This document shows positions 34,290-45,869 of a stretch of 64,000 nucleotides of DNA, piece by piece. Position 1 is the first letter of the stretch. The number at the start of each line of letters is the position of its first letter. The notes beneath the pieces are model-generated. The model was not told where the DNA came from. It was given only the letters and a program-made list of their open reading frames with translations, and made no database searches. Both the position numbers and the translations under genes were made by a program. The DNA is from Cherax quadricarinatus (taxonomy: Eukaryota; Arthropoda; Malacostraca; Decapoda; Parastacidae): assembly GCF_038502225.1 (NCBI RefSeq), contig NC_091390.1, positions 10,540,187 through 10,604,186 of the forward strand, read 5' to 3'.

Positions 34290-34788
34290 TGTGGCATGCA
34301 AAGAGTACGTAACCTTTATTCGGCGCATGGACACACCCTCATTTACAGGCTATCTCCCCCAACCAGCGAACCAGGTTGCTAAGAGTTGATGATGGGGCCC
34401 CATCGTTCAACTAGTGACCAGGTTCTAGCCAATAAGAAGGTGGGATTGACAATCGCAGAGGTTATGTGGATACCGCTCTCCTGTCTGCCCTTGTCATTCC
34501 CATTCTAGAGCTGGTTGAAGCACGGTCTGCTATCTTGTGGCTTCTATTTCTGCCTTGCTTACCGTGGAGTGCACTATATTTATCACTGTACATAGTGTAC
34601 ATATTGCTGTTATAAATTGGTGAAGGATAATATAAGTCTAAACTTTTTCTACTGTGTTTATTTGCTCCCATTACACCTGGGATAACAGGCCATTTGAAAT
34701 CCTAGGATTATCCTATAATTCTTGTTTTGTTTAAAATTTTGCATGCGTTTGTGAGGCACAGATTTTATTTCAATCCTAGGTTGTAATA
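34290..34788 (+). repeat. 3' LTR, 499 bp
   Basis: Starts tgtggcatgcaaagagtacg and ends ggttgtaata. It contains the 74-bp block missing from the 5' LTR, flanked by two copies of aatcctagg. It probably represents the full-length LTR. Confidence 0.9.
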
Positions 34789-34809
34789 CTAAGTTTTCCA
34801 GCTGTCAGA

Positions 34810-36420
34810 AAAGTGAAACCTAATGTGGTACTTTGAGAATATTGATCTTCTACATAACAGCTAGATCACCCACAACTCTACACTGCTGAAGGCTATTCTG
34901 GAATGACATATCTATCCAGGCCTGGTCTAAGCGAGAGAAAAACCGTTTTGTTTTATTCTCTTCTCTGTTTAGAAGTCGTAAATGAGACTAGGCAGGCAGT
35001 CCAAGAGAGTGGTGCATACTCAAGGTATGTGCGCACTTGTGCCTCGTACAGAGTTTTGTAGCCTCTACAGTGGAGCAGATACAAGCCTCTCCCGCCCCTC
35101 TTCCCCGTCTTTCTCTCGCATTTAGTTTACACAGAGTTTTATAAGGTAAGGTTAACGTTCCTAACTTTGTTTACGAGTTAGGAGTTGTTTATTTGAATGC
35201 TGTGAGCCAGCGATTTCATTTGATCAAATGAGTTTGTTTCATTGTTGTCATTATGGTGTTCCAGACACGAGTCATCCAAGGAATAAACGATCTTAGATGT
35301 AGCGATGTCCTGGCCAAGGGTAGTTGCTCTTTGTTGCCCGTCTTGTAGTGTAGAAGCTCTCTTCTCGCTGTCCTCGGAGTGAAGCCAAGTGTGGTACTTT
35401 GACAATATTGGCCTTGTACACAACAGTTAGGACACCCACGTCCCTCCGGTGTTGAAGGCTCTGCTGAAATAACGGATCTATCCAGACTGGGTCCATTCGA
35501 GAGATGAGCCGTTGTGTTCTGTTCTCTGTTCCGTCAAGGAGTTGCAGTTGAGACGGAGGACAGGCAATCCAAGAAAGCGAGCATTTCTCATGCTGTGAGT
35601 GCTTTTGTGCCTCTTACAGGATCTTGCAGCCTGCTGTAAGCTTTCTGGCAGCTTTGCAACATTTACATGATTCTTCTAAGTCAGTTTGGAATTAAATTTC
35701 ACCCTAAGGATTTCAGCTTCGTGCCCGTTTACCAACACGCTCCCATTCATTCTTACTACAGTTCCAGCAGCACCATTATGGTACCTAGAGACCGTCATCA
35801 TTTGTGTTTTCTCAGGAGCAAATGTGACCTGCCATCCTTTTCCCAGGCTGATATAGCTCTAAGATGGCGATTCATGTAACTTAGAGCAGCTAGCATTTCC
35901 TCTATTGGATAAGTAAGTGTCCGAGTACTGATGTCTGTACATGCATGGTATCCTGGGATGAGATGAAGGTCATTGAAGTAGACATTCGAAAGCAGTAGCC
36001 CAAATACACTTTCCCGTGGCAAACTTGTTCTAGTAGTGTCTAGCTGACTCTGTCCCATTGAGAACTACGCTTAGAGATCTTCCTTGAAGACAACCACTGT
36101 GAAGGGATAATCCAGAACCTGCAATTCCCAACTCCTTTCCTGGTTCAGCGATTAGGAAGATACATTTCCTCCTGCCTTATCGTCACCACTGACAACTTCG
36201 ACACAGTTCTTGCGGCTAGCCAAGGAAGTTCCATTGCTGGATCAGAAACTTGCAACTTGGAAGCAAAGTGTTCGCCAAAGAGGTTAGTTTTTTCCTGACT
36301 GCTAGTAGAGATGGGCTCATCTTGCCGATTTAGATATGGAATAATTTCATCACGTGAATAAACTTGTCGATCGTTAACTAAGGACCACCAGGTTTTGGAG
36401 TCCACTCTACCTGACATTAG
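34810..36420 (-). pseudogene. LINE remnant, reverse-transcriptase domain (third family)
   Basis: Minus-strand frames show, 5' to 3': KTWWSLVNDRQVYSRDEIIP (lead-in, about 36,400), ESVFGLLLSNVYFNDLHLIP and then LSYMNRHLRAISAWEKDGRS (palm and following block, about 35,990-35,830), and SLQHRRDVGVLTVVYKANIV (C-terminal block, about 35,450). The catalytic FADD region is eroded. The C-terminal part occurs twice in direct orientation (about 34,811-34,930 and 35,385-35,500), both starting gtgaa-cc and running through tgtggtactttga. It is a non-LTR element distinct from the CR1-like copies. The clade is not resolved. Confidence 0.75.
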
Positions 36421-36724
36421 TTTTCTTTCTGTGTGTCAGCCTCCCATCTAGACATGGCTTACAGGCTTCCCTGTACAGGTTCCTGTTACATTGTGGGATG
36501 CCTCTTATACCTTCTCTGAACCTTGTACTTAGCTATAGCACTTCTCAACAACGAAAACCGAACCATGGATGATCTCAAGGCTTCGTCACATACTGCTGGT
36601 GAAGGATGTGTCCTTGTTGGAGATTAAGGATGTGTTCAGTGAAGACATACACTCGGTTATCAACATGAACTTGAAGAAAAGCACTCGAATCGGAGCTGGC
36701 GAGCTCAGAGTATGGAACAGACCA

Positions 36725-36727
<3 letters not shown>

Positions 36728-36802
<75 letters not shown>
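36728..36802. repeat. (CT)n microsatellite at a LINE 3' end
   Basis: About 37 ct dinucleotides. On the minus strand this is a (GA)n tail directly following the 3' end of the neighbouring LINE. Confidence 0.95.
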
Positions 36803-36805
<3 letters not shown>

Positions 36806-36829
36806 ATACGTATTTTCTCATTTTTTTAT

Positions 36830-38212
36830 CACATCGGCCGTTTCCCACCAAGGCAGGGTGGCTCAGAAAGAGAAAACCTTTCACCATCATTCACTCCATC
36901 ACTGTCTTGCCAGAAGGGTGCTTTACACTACAGTTTTTAAACTGCAACATTAACACCCCTCCTTCAGAGTGCAGGCACTGTACTTCCCATCTCCAGGACT
37001 CAAGTCCGGCCTGCCGGTTTCCCTGAATCCCTTCATAAATGTTACCTTGCTCACACTCCAACAGCACGTCAAAGTCCTAAAAACCCTTTGTCTCCGTTTG
37101 CTCATATCTAACATGCTCACGCAAGCTTGCTGGAAGTCCAAGCCCCTCGCACACTAAATCTGCATTACCCCCTCCCTCCAATCTTTCCTAGGCCGACCTA
37201 TACCCCATCTTCCCTCCACTACAGATTTATACACTCTCGAAGTCATTCTGCTTTGTTCCATCCTTTCTACATGTCCAAAAAAATCTCAATATTCCCTCCT
37301 CAGCCCTCAGGATAATAGTTTTGGTAATCCCACACCACCTCTTAATCTCGAATCTACAAATTCTCTGCATTATATTCACACCACACATTGCCCTCAGACA
37401 TGACATCTCCACTGCCTCCAGCCTTCTACTCGCTGCAACATTCATCACCCATGCTTCTCATCCATACAAGAGTGTTGGTACAACTATACTCTCATACATT
37501 CCCCTCTTTGCTTTCATGGATAAATTTCTTTGTCTCCACAGACTCCTAAGTGCACCACTCACCCTTTTCCCCTCATCAATTCTATGATTCACCTCATCTT
37601 TCATAGACCCATCCGCTGACACGTCCACTCCCAAACATCTGAATACATTCACCTCCTCCATACTCTCTCCCTCCAATCTGATATCCAATCTTTCATTACC
37701 TAATCTTTTTGTTATCCTCATAACCTTACTCTTTCCTATATTCACCTTTAATTTTCTTGTTTTACATACACTACCAAATTCATCCACCAGTCTCTGCAAC
37801 TTCTCTTCAGAATCTCCCAAGAGCACAGTGTCATCAGCAAAGAGCAACTGTGACAACTCCCACTTTGTGTGTGATTCTTTATCTTTTAACTCCACACCTC
37901 TTGCCAAGACCCTCGCATTTACTTCTCTTACAACCCCATCTATAAATATATTAAACAACCACGGTGACATCACACATCCTTGTCTAAGGCCTACTTTTAC
38001 TGGGAAATAATTTCCCTCTTTCCTACATACTCTAACTTGAGACTCACTATCCTCGTAAAAACTCTTCACTGCTTTCAGTAACCTACCTCCTACACCATAC
38101 ACTTGCAACATCTGCCACATTGCCCCCCTATCCACCCTGTCATACGCCTTTTCCAAATCCATAAATGCCACAAATACCTCTTTAGCCTTATCTAAATACT
38201 GTTCATCTATAT
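36830..38212 (-). pseudogene. LINE, 5'-truncated, reverse transcriptase palm to 3' tail (fourth family)
   Basis: The longest clean stretch (minus strand, about 38,205-37,458) reads FVAFMDLEKAYDRVDRGAMW, GLRQGCVMSPWLFNIFIDGV, then LLFADDTVLLGDSEEKLQRL, IGKSKVMR and FRCLGVDVSADGSM, ending MYESIVVPTLLYG. The reverse-transcriptase catalytic box FADD is intact. After a shift it continues as VAASRRLEAVEMSCLRAMCG. The 3' end holds the common tail with ccctgccttggtggg and a (GA)n run. Fingers and endonuclease are missing, so it cannot move by itself. Its 5' cut abuts the satellite-bearing SINE module. The clade is open. Confidence 0.85.
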
Positions 38213-39120
38213 TGCTTAATAATATTAATAATGTAATATCTATTTCTACCAGTACATGTACGAGGTATACAAGTACATGTACAAGGTATACAAGTACATG
38301 TACAAGGTATACAAGTACATGTACAAGGTATACAAGTACATGTACAAGGTATACAAGTACATGTACAAGGTATACAAGTACATGTACAAGGTATACAAGT
38401 ACATGTGCAAGGTACACAAGTACATGAGCAAGGTATACAAGTACATGTACAAGGTATACAAGTACATGTGCAAGGTATACATGTACATGTACAAGGTATA
38501 CAAGTACATGTACAAGGTATACAAGTACATGTACAAGGTATACAAGTACATGTACAAGGTATACAAGTACATGTACAAGGTATACAAGTACATGTACAAG
38601 GTATACAAGTACATGTACAAGGTATACAAGTACATGTACAAGGTATACAGATCATAGCTGACATCAGTGACATACTACTATATAGAAAGCCGCTTGTTAT
38701 GCTGAGCATTTCCCGCAAATTAGGTCAATTTTGTCCCAGGATGTGACCCACACCAGTCCACTAACACCCAGGATGTGACTCACACCAGTCCACTAACACC
38801 CAGGATGACTCACACCAGTCCACTAACACCCACACCAGTCCACTAACACCCAGGATGACCCACTCCAGTCCACTAACACCCAGGATGTGACCCACACCAG
38901 TTCACTAACACCAGGATGTGACCCACACCAGTTCACACACCCAGTCACACTCCACTAACACCCAGGATGTGACCCACACCAGTCCACTAACACCCATGCG
39001 ATGTGTACCTAGTTATTGCTACACATGGGCAACAGGTGTAAAAAAACACACTCAACACCAGTACCAGGCCACGGGTCATGAAGTTATTAATATTTTGATG
39101 TTGATAAAACAAGGCGTTCA
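38213..39120 (-). mobile_element. SINE family 2, satellite-bearing copy A (broken)
   Basis: On the minus strand the parts lie in the same order as in the copies at 51.2-54.7 and 62.8-63.9 kb: head remnant (about 39,120-39,005), a few irregular 32-bp units (38,995-38,739), a linker with gaaatgctcagcataacaag (38,738-38,651), the 21-bp array, then an AT-rich tail with scattered att. The head lacks the A-box region. The 30-bp array starts just beyond it. Confidence 0.75.
38251..38650. repeat. 21-bp satellite inside SINE family 2, copy A
   Basis: About 19 units built on tacaaggtatacaagtacat. The unit contains the palindrome gtacatgtac. It keeps seven-residue frames open on both strands, but no gene is supported. 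Confidence 0.92.
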
Positions 39121-39163
39121 CTAACACCCAGGATGTGACCCACACCAGTCCACTAACACCCAG

Positions 39164-39600
39164 GATGTCTGTCCTACATACACTAACATGGTCTCTGTCT
39201 GTCCTACATACACTAACATGGTCCCTGTCTGTCCTACATACACTAACATGGTCTCTGTCTGTCCTACACACCATCGTCTCTGTCTGTCCTACATACACTA
39301 ACATGGTCTCTGTGTCCTACATACACTAACATGGTCTCTGTCTGTCCTACATACACCATGGTCTCTGTCTGTCCTACATACACTAACACCCATGGTCTCT
39401 GTCTGTCCTACATACACTAACATGGTCTCTGTCTGTCCTACATACACTAACATGGTCTCTGTCTGTCCTACATACACTAACATGGTCTCTGTCTGTCCTA
39501 CCACTAACATGGTCTCTGTCTGTCCTACATACACTAACATGGTCTCTGTCTGTCCTACATACACTAACATGGTCTCTGTCTGACCTACACACCAGTCAAC
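39164..39600. repeat. 30-bp satellite, irregular first block
   Basis: Units built on gtcctacatacactaacatg and gtctctgtct, with many shortened copies. The block is split from the main array by SINE family 2 fragments. Confidence 0.88.
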
Positions 39601-39950
39601 TAACACCCAGGATGCGACTCACACCAGTCAACTAACACCCAGGTACCTAGTTATTGCTACGTGAACATGGGCAACAGGTGTAAGAAAACACGCTCAATGT
39701 TTCCACATTTACCGGGAATTGTCCTACATACACTAACATGGTCTCGGACACTCAGTGTGTGGAGCGATGGTCTCTGTCTGTCCTACATACAGTAACATGG
39801 TCCCTTTGCCTACCAGGCCACGGGTCATGAAGATATTAATATTTTGATGTTGATAAAACAAGGCGTTTTTTAACGAATGAAAATAAATAGAAGAATTTAA
39901 TAAAATCGATAAATAAGGATACAGAATAATAACGCAGAAATAGTACTGTA
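39601..39950 (-). mobile_element. SINE family 2 fragments between 30-bp blocks
   Basis: Pieces include two more 32-bp units, ggtacctagttattgctacg, acatgggcaacaggtgtaag and ccaggccacgggtcatgaag, the last being the complement of the tRNA-like head. The tail gatattaatattttgatg matches the segment at 39,080. The remaining sequence is AT-rich. Confidence 0.65.
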
Positions 39951-42900
39951 TCATGGTCCCTGTCTGTCCTACATACACTAACATGGTCCCTGTCTGTCCT
40001 ACATACACTAACATGGTCCCTGTCTGTACACTAATATGGTCTCTGTCTGTCCCTGTCTGTCCTACATACACTAACATGGTCTCTGTCTGTCCTACATACA
40101 CTAACATGGCCCCTGTCTGTCCTACATACACTAACATGGTCTCTGTCTGACCTACATACACTAACATGGTCCCTGTCTGTCCTACATACACTAACATGGT
40201 CTCTGTCTGTCCTACATACACTAACATGGTCTCTGTCTGTCCTACATACACTAACATGGTCTCTGTCTGTCCTACATACACTAACATGGTCTCTGTCTGT
40301 CCTACATACACTAACATGGTCTCTGTCTGTCCTACATACACTAACATGGTCTCTGTCTGTCCTACATACACTAACATGGTCTCTGTCTGTCCTACATACA
40401 GTAACATGGTCCCTGCCTGTCCTACATACACTAACATGGTCTCTGTCTGTCCTACATACAGTAACATGGTCCCTGTCTGTCCTACATACACTAACATGGT
40501 CTCTGTCTGTCCTACATACACTAACATGGTCTCTGTCTGTCCTACATACACTAAGATGGTCTCTGTCTGTCCTGCATACAGTAACATGGTCCCTGTCTGT
40601 CCTACATACACTAACATGGTCTCTGTCTGTCCTACATACAGGAACATGGTCCCTGTCTGTCCTACATACACTAACATGGTCTCTGTCTGTCCTACATACA
40701 CTAACATGGTCTCTGTCTGTCCTACATACACTAACATGGTCTCTGTCTGTCCTACATACACTAACATGGCCCCTGTCTGTCCTACATACACTAACCTGGT
40801 CTCTGTCTGTCCTACATACACTAACATGGTCTCTGTCTGTCCTACATACACTAACATGGTCCCTGTTTGTCCTACATACACTAACATGGTCCCTGTCTGT
40901 CCTACATACACTAACATGGTCCCTGTCTGTCCTACATACACTAACATGGTCTCTGTCTGTCCTACATACACTAACATGGTCCCTGTCTGTCCTACATACA
41001 CTAACATGGTCTCTGTCTGTCCTACATACACTAACATGGTCCCTGTCTGTCCTACATACACTAACATGGTCTCTGTCTGTCCTACATACACTAACATGGT
41101 CTCTGTCTGTCCTACATACACTAACATGGTCTCTGTCTGTCCTACATACACTAACATGGTCTCTGTCTGTCCTACATACACTAACATGGTCTCTGTCTGT
41201 CCTACATACACTAACATGGTCTCTGTCTGTCCTACATACACTAACATGGTCTCTGTCTGTCCTACATACAGTAACATGGTCCCTGTCTGTCCTACATACA
41301 CTAACATGGTCTCTGTCTGTCCTACATACAGTAAGATGGTCCCTGTCTGTCCTACATACACTAACATGGTCTCTGTCTGTCCTACATACACTAACATGGT
41401 CTCTGTCTGTCCTACATAGACTAACATGGTCTCTGTCTGTCCTGCATACAGTAACATGGTCCCTGTCTGTCCTACATACACTAACATGGTCTCTGTCTGT
41501 CCTACATACAGTAACATGGTCCCTGTCTGTCCTACATACACTAACATGGTCTCTGTCTGTCCTACATACACTAACATGGTCTCTGTCTGTCCTACATACA
41601 CTAACATGGTCTCTGTCTGTCCTACATACACTAACATGGCCCCTGGCTGTCCTACATACACTAACCTGGTCTCTGTCTGTCCTCCATACACTAACATGGT
41701 CTCTGTCTGTCCTACATACACTAACATGGTCTCTGTCTGTCCTACATACACTAACATGGTCTCTGTCTGTCCTACATACACTAACATGGTCCCTGTCTGT
41801 CCTACATACACTAACATGGTCTCTGTCTGTCCTACATACACTAACATGGTCCCTGTCTGTCCTACATACACTAACATGGTCTCTGTCTGTCCTACATACA
41901 TTAACATGGTCCCTGTCTGTCCTACATACACTAACATGGTCTCTGTCTGTCCTACATACACTAACATGGTCTCTGTCTATCCTACATACATTAACATGGT
42001 CCCTGTCTGTCCTACATACACTAACATGGTCTCTGTCTGTCCTACATACACTAACATGGTCTCTGTCTATCCTACATACATTAACATGGTCCCTGTCTGT
42101 CCTACATACACTAACATGGTCTCTGTCTGTCCTACATACACTAACATGGTCTCTGTCTGTCCTACATACACTAACATGGTCTCTGTCTGTCCTACATACA
42201 CTAACATGGTCTCTGTCTATCCTACATACATTAACATGGTCCCTGTCTGTCCTACATACACTAACATGGTCTCTGTCTGTCCTACATACACTAACATGGT
42301 CTCTGTCTGTCCTACATACACTAACATGGTCTCTGTCTGTCCTACATACACTAACATGGTCTCTGTCTGTCCTACATACACTAACATGGTCTCTGTCTGT
42401 CCTACATACAGTAACATGGTCCCTGTCTGTCCTACATACACTAACATGGTCTCTGTCTGTCCTACATACAGTAACATGGTCCCTGTCTCTCCTACATACA
42501 CTAACATGGTCTCTGTCTGTCCTACATACAGTAACATGGTCCCTGTCTGTCCTACATACACTAACATGGTCTCTGTCTGTCCTACATACACTAACATGGT
42601 CTCTGTCTGTCCTACATACACTAACATGGTCTCTGTCTGTCCTACATACACTAACATGGTCTCTGTCTGTCCTACATACACTAACATGGTCCCTGTCTGT
42701 CCTACATACACTAACATGGTCTCTGTCTGTCCTACATACACTAACATGGTCTCTGTCTGTCCTACATACACTAACATGGTCTCTGTCTGTCCTACATACA
42801 GTAACATGGTCCCTGTCTGTCCTACATACACTAACATGGTCTCTGTCTGTCCTACATACACTAACATGGTCCCTGTCTGTCCTACATACACTAACATGGT

Positions 42901-43925
42901 CCCTGTCTGTCCTACATACACTAACATGGTCCCTGTCTGTCCTACATACACTAACATGGTCTCTGTCTGTCCTACATACACTAACATGGTCTCTGTCTCT
43001 CCTACATACAGTAACATGGTCCCTGTCTGTCCTACATACACTAACATGGTCTCTGTCTGTCCTACATACAGTAACATGGTCCCTGTCTGTCCTACATACA
43101 CTAACATGGTCTCTGTCTGTTCTACATACACTAACATGGTCTCTGTCTGTCCTACATACAGTAACATGGTCCCTGTCTGTCCTACATACACTAACATGGT
43201 CTCTGTCTGTTCTACATACACTAACATGGTCTCTGTCTGTCCTACATACAGTAACATGGTCCCTGTCTGTCCTACATAGAGTAACATTGTCCCTGTCTGT
43301 CCTACACAGTCTAACATATTCCCTGTCTGTCCTACCTACACTATCATGGTCCCAGTCTGTCCTACATACACTAACATGGTCCCTGTCTGTCCTACGTACA
43401 CTTACATTGTCCTTCTCTGTCCTACATACACTAAAATTGTCCTTGTCTGTCCTACATTTCCTTGTCTGTCCTACATACACTAACATGGTCCTTGTCTGTC
43501 CTACATACACTAACATTGTCCTTGTCTGTCCTACATTTCCTTGTCTGTCCTTCATACACTAACATGGTCCTTGTCTGTCCTACATACACTAACATTGTCC
43601 TTGTCTGTCCTACATACACTAACATTGTCCTTGTCTGTCCTACATACACTAACATTGTCCTTGTCTGTCCTACATACACTAACATGGTCTCTGTCTGTCC
43701 TACATACACTAACATTGTCCTTGTCTGTCCTACATACACTAACATTGTCCTTGTCTGTCCTACATACACTAACATTGTCCTTGTCTGTCCTACATACACT
43801 AACATTGTCCTTGTCTGTCCTACATACACTAACATTGTCCTTGTCTGTCCTACATACACTAACATTGTCCTTGTCTGTCCTACATACACTAACATTGTCC
43901 TTGTCTGTCCTACATTCACTAACAA
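39951..43925. repeat. 30-bp satellite, main block with higher-order structure
   Basis: About 132 copies of a 30-bp unit, ctgtcctacatacactaaca plus tggtctctgt. Marker variants (cctgcataca, ctaacatggc, ctaacctggt, gtaacatggt) recur 870 bp apart, so a 29-unit block has been duplicated. From about 43,440 the form changes to attgtccttgtctgt. Long frames on both strands (up to 1,174 codons) follow from a stop-free unit. Confidence 0.95.
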
Positions 43926-43993
43926 AATATTTACTCTACGTAATATGTATTTATAGTAATTCCATAAGAACCTAATTAGAAATATATTTTTCC

Positions 43994-44236
43994 TCAAACC
44001 ATACCACGGGCGGGGATAGAACTCGCGGTCGGAGAGTCTCAAAACTGCAGACCGTCGCGCTAGCCACTGGACCAGCTAGCCACAATAAGATTCGTCCATC
44101 TATGTATATTTATTCACCATAGGAAGGTTAGCATAGGCCACCACTGTGACCACAAATGTAAGTTTCTACAGTCGAATCTCCAGCTTGCGTGGTTGTGACG
44201 AACTCTAGCTCAAGTCCCCTCAAAGCCGTTAACATG
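43994..44236 (-). mobile_element. SINE family 1, near full length
   Basis: Minus-strand copy with tggtccagtggctagcgcg and gcgagttctatccccgccc, and the usual body. It is followed on the plus strand by a partial inverted copy. Confidence 0.8.
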
Positions 44237-44329
44237 ACTCACGAGTTTTGAGACTCTCTGAACGCGGGTTCTATCCCCGTCCGTGGTATGGTTTGTTTGC
44301 AATCGTGTCATTACGATTTCGTGAGTCAT
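44237..44329 (+). mobile_element. SINE family 1, partial inverted copy
   Basis: Starts inside the head (gagttttgagactctctgaa), runs through gcgggttctatccccgtcc and ggtatggtttgtttgcaatc, and ends gatttcgtgagtcat. It is joined to the previous copy at an atgactcacgag box. Confidence 0.8.
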
Positions 44330-44547
44330 ATATTTCCTCCTCTGACTTTAATACACATTAAAGATTTCTTAAGGGTAATAACACGTATATTTTAGTGATG
44401 GTAGTCTTGTTTTTTTTTTTTTATTTATCAGTACTGGATACATTTAGTGTATAGCTGCATCGTTCTGTATGATACTTGTAAACCTTGGTAATAGATACCG
44501 ACAAATTGGTTTATAAATACATGTATGTAAACACTAGGAAATATTTA

Positions 44548-44590
44548 TTGAAATACGTTTCGGTCCTGGAACCTTGATCACTTTTAGCAT
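44548..44590 (-). ncRNA. Degenerate hammerhead-like motif
   Basis: On the minus strand gtgatcaaggttccaggacc is followed by gaaacgtatttcaataaata. The stem and gaaacgt resemble a hammerhead, but the CUGANGA box has extra bases. It is probably a relic of another Penelope-type family. Confidence 0.35.
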
Positions 44591-44654
44591 GCAGAGGTTA
44601 ATAAGATTGTATATATATAACCGGAGAGTGAGGTGTGAATGTCGCATGATACTG

Positions 44655-44745
44655 CAAACAAACCATACCACGGATGGGGTTAGAGCCCACGATCAGAGAG
44701 TCACAGAACTCCAGACCGTCACGTTAGCCACAGGACCAGTGGCTA
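44655..44745 (-). mobile_element. SINE family 1 fragment, diverged
   Basis: Minus-strand head with ggtcctgtggctaacgtg and gtgggctctaacccc, both changed from the common form. It ends in a short inverted tail. Confidence 0.7.
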
Positions 44746-44890
44746 ACCTGCTCTCCGCATCTGTGACCGTCAGTTCCTTAACTCGGAAATTTCCTCTTTA
44801 AGCAATTCGTTCTCTCGTCTTGACTACGGTTCCCATTTCAAAGATTTAGCTTTGGCCTGTGAGATTTTTTTTTTTTTAATAATAGCATGG

Positions 44891-44988
44891 TGCAAACCAT
44901 ACCACGGGCGGGATTGAACCAGCGGTCAGAGACTCTCAAAACTCCAGACCGTCGCGTTAGCCATTGGACCAGCTAGCATGGTGCCATG
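44891..44988 (-). mobile_element. SINE family 1 fragment
   Basis: Minus-strand head with tggtccaatggctaacgcg and gctggttcaatcccgcccg, ending at ggtatggtttgc. The body is absent. Confidence 0.75.
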
Positions 44989-45440
44989 TTCTCTATCGTT
45001 GTGATCACCTGGAATTTTTTAAAACTGTCGTTACCGCTGTCTTTTAAAGGAAGCCTAAGGACTTCATCTGGACTTTGTAGGCTGTCTCCTAACCCTGTTA
45101 CATGAGGCTTCAATTCTATTAGTCTAAACTGATCTGCCTCAGTGATCGTTGAGAATGGGAGGGAGGGGAGGAGAGGGTTGCTAAGTGAAGAGTTCCACCA
45201 TAGCGGATGGTCTGAGGGACGATACGAGGACTCAAAGAGGAATTAGGGACACCTATTGAGAAACCGACATCAATTGGTGTGAGACGAGTTTCCACTTGGA
45301 CACTGTCGAGCACCGTTGGGACGATATTCTGCAGGATGTGGGTGTCCCACTGAGACCGTATGTAATAGCTGGGAGAAGCTACTATGGGTGAGTCTGCATG
45401 CATATAGTTTTCACTTATTATAGATGTGTAGTTAGCTGTA
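44989..45440. other. Unassigned DNA with one half of a dispersed inverted repeat
   Basis: Positions about 45,183-45,230 (gttccaccat, ggatggtctgagggacgata) recur inverted at 45,828-45,873. No gene is supported; the minus-strand frame of 94 codons has no recognisable domain. Confidence 0.4.
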
Positions 45441-45640
45441 TTTGACTACAGGTGGAGAGGGATGAATATATGTCAGCAAAATATATCTGACTGTAGGTGG
45501 ACGGAAATATATCTGAGTGCAAATGTAAGGTGATATATAGCTGGTTGCAAGTTGACAGTGATATATATCCGACTGCGAGTAGATAGTAATACATATCTGA
45601 CAGCAGGTAGCTAGTAATGTCTTACAGACGATACACTGAA
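45440..45640. repeat. Decayed tandem repeat of about 30-40 bp
   Basis: Five or six loose copies of atatatctgactgtaggt with variable spacers (atatatccgactgcgagt, acatatctgacagcaggt). Old and diverged, unlike the sharp arrays around it. Confidence 0.6.
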
Positions 45641-45739
45641 ATATATATGACTGAATTACGACATAAATTTACACAAACATTAAACCGTTACAGAGCGTTA
45701 AAATAATGAACGATTTATGATAGCTTAGTGTACTGTCGT

Positions 45740-45742
<3 letters not shown>

Positions 45743-45826
<84 letters not shown>

Positions 45827-45827
45827 T
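45743..45827. repeat. (AAT)n microsatellite
   Basis: About 27 aat triplets. A similar tract ends the SINE family 2 copy at 51.2 kb, so this one may be the tail of a minus-strand element beginning with ccatccactgtggtgg. Confidence 0.95.
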
Positions 45828-45869
45828 CGTATCGTCCCTCAGACCATCCACTGTGGTGGAACTTTAACT

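Larger units (their letters stand above)
28627..34788 (+). mobile_element. Gmr1-type Ty3/gypsy LTR retrotransposon, complete and apparently recent
   Basis: A complete element of 6,162 bp: 5' LTR, leader, one Gag-Pol frame, polypurine tract, 3' LTR. The proteins are Ty3/gypsy-like, yet integrase precedes reverse transcriptase as in Ty1/copia. That combination defines the Gmr1 type, first known from fish and other deuterostomes. Flanks read ctaat on the left and ctaag on the right, an imperfect candidate for a 5-bp target duplication. The LTRs show no substitution that I can find along their shared length, only a 1-bp indel and one 74-bp gap, so the insertion is young. No env-like frame is present. 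Confidence 0.92.

Noticed and set aside
40031..43555. Open frame of 1,174 codons on the minus strand (Cys-Arg-Thr-Asp-Arg repeats)
   Set aside because: Follows from a stop-free 30-bp unit; both strands are open, and the frame is a simple ten-residue repeat.
45119..45403. Minus-strand frame of 94 codons as a host gene
   Set aside because: No domain, no neighbouring exon signals, and part of it is a dispersed inverted repeat.
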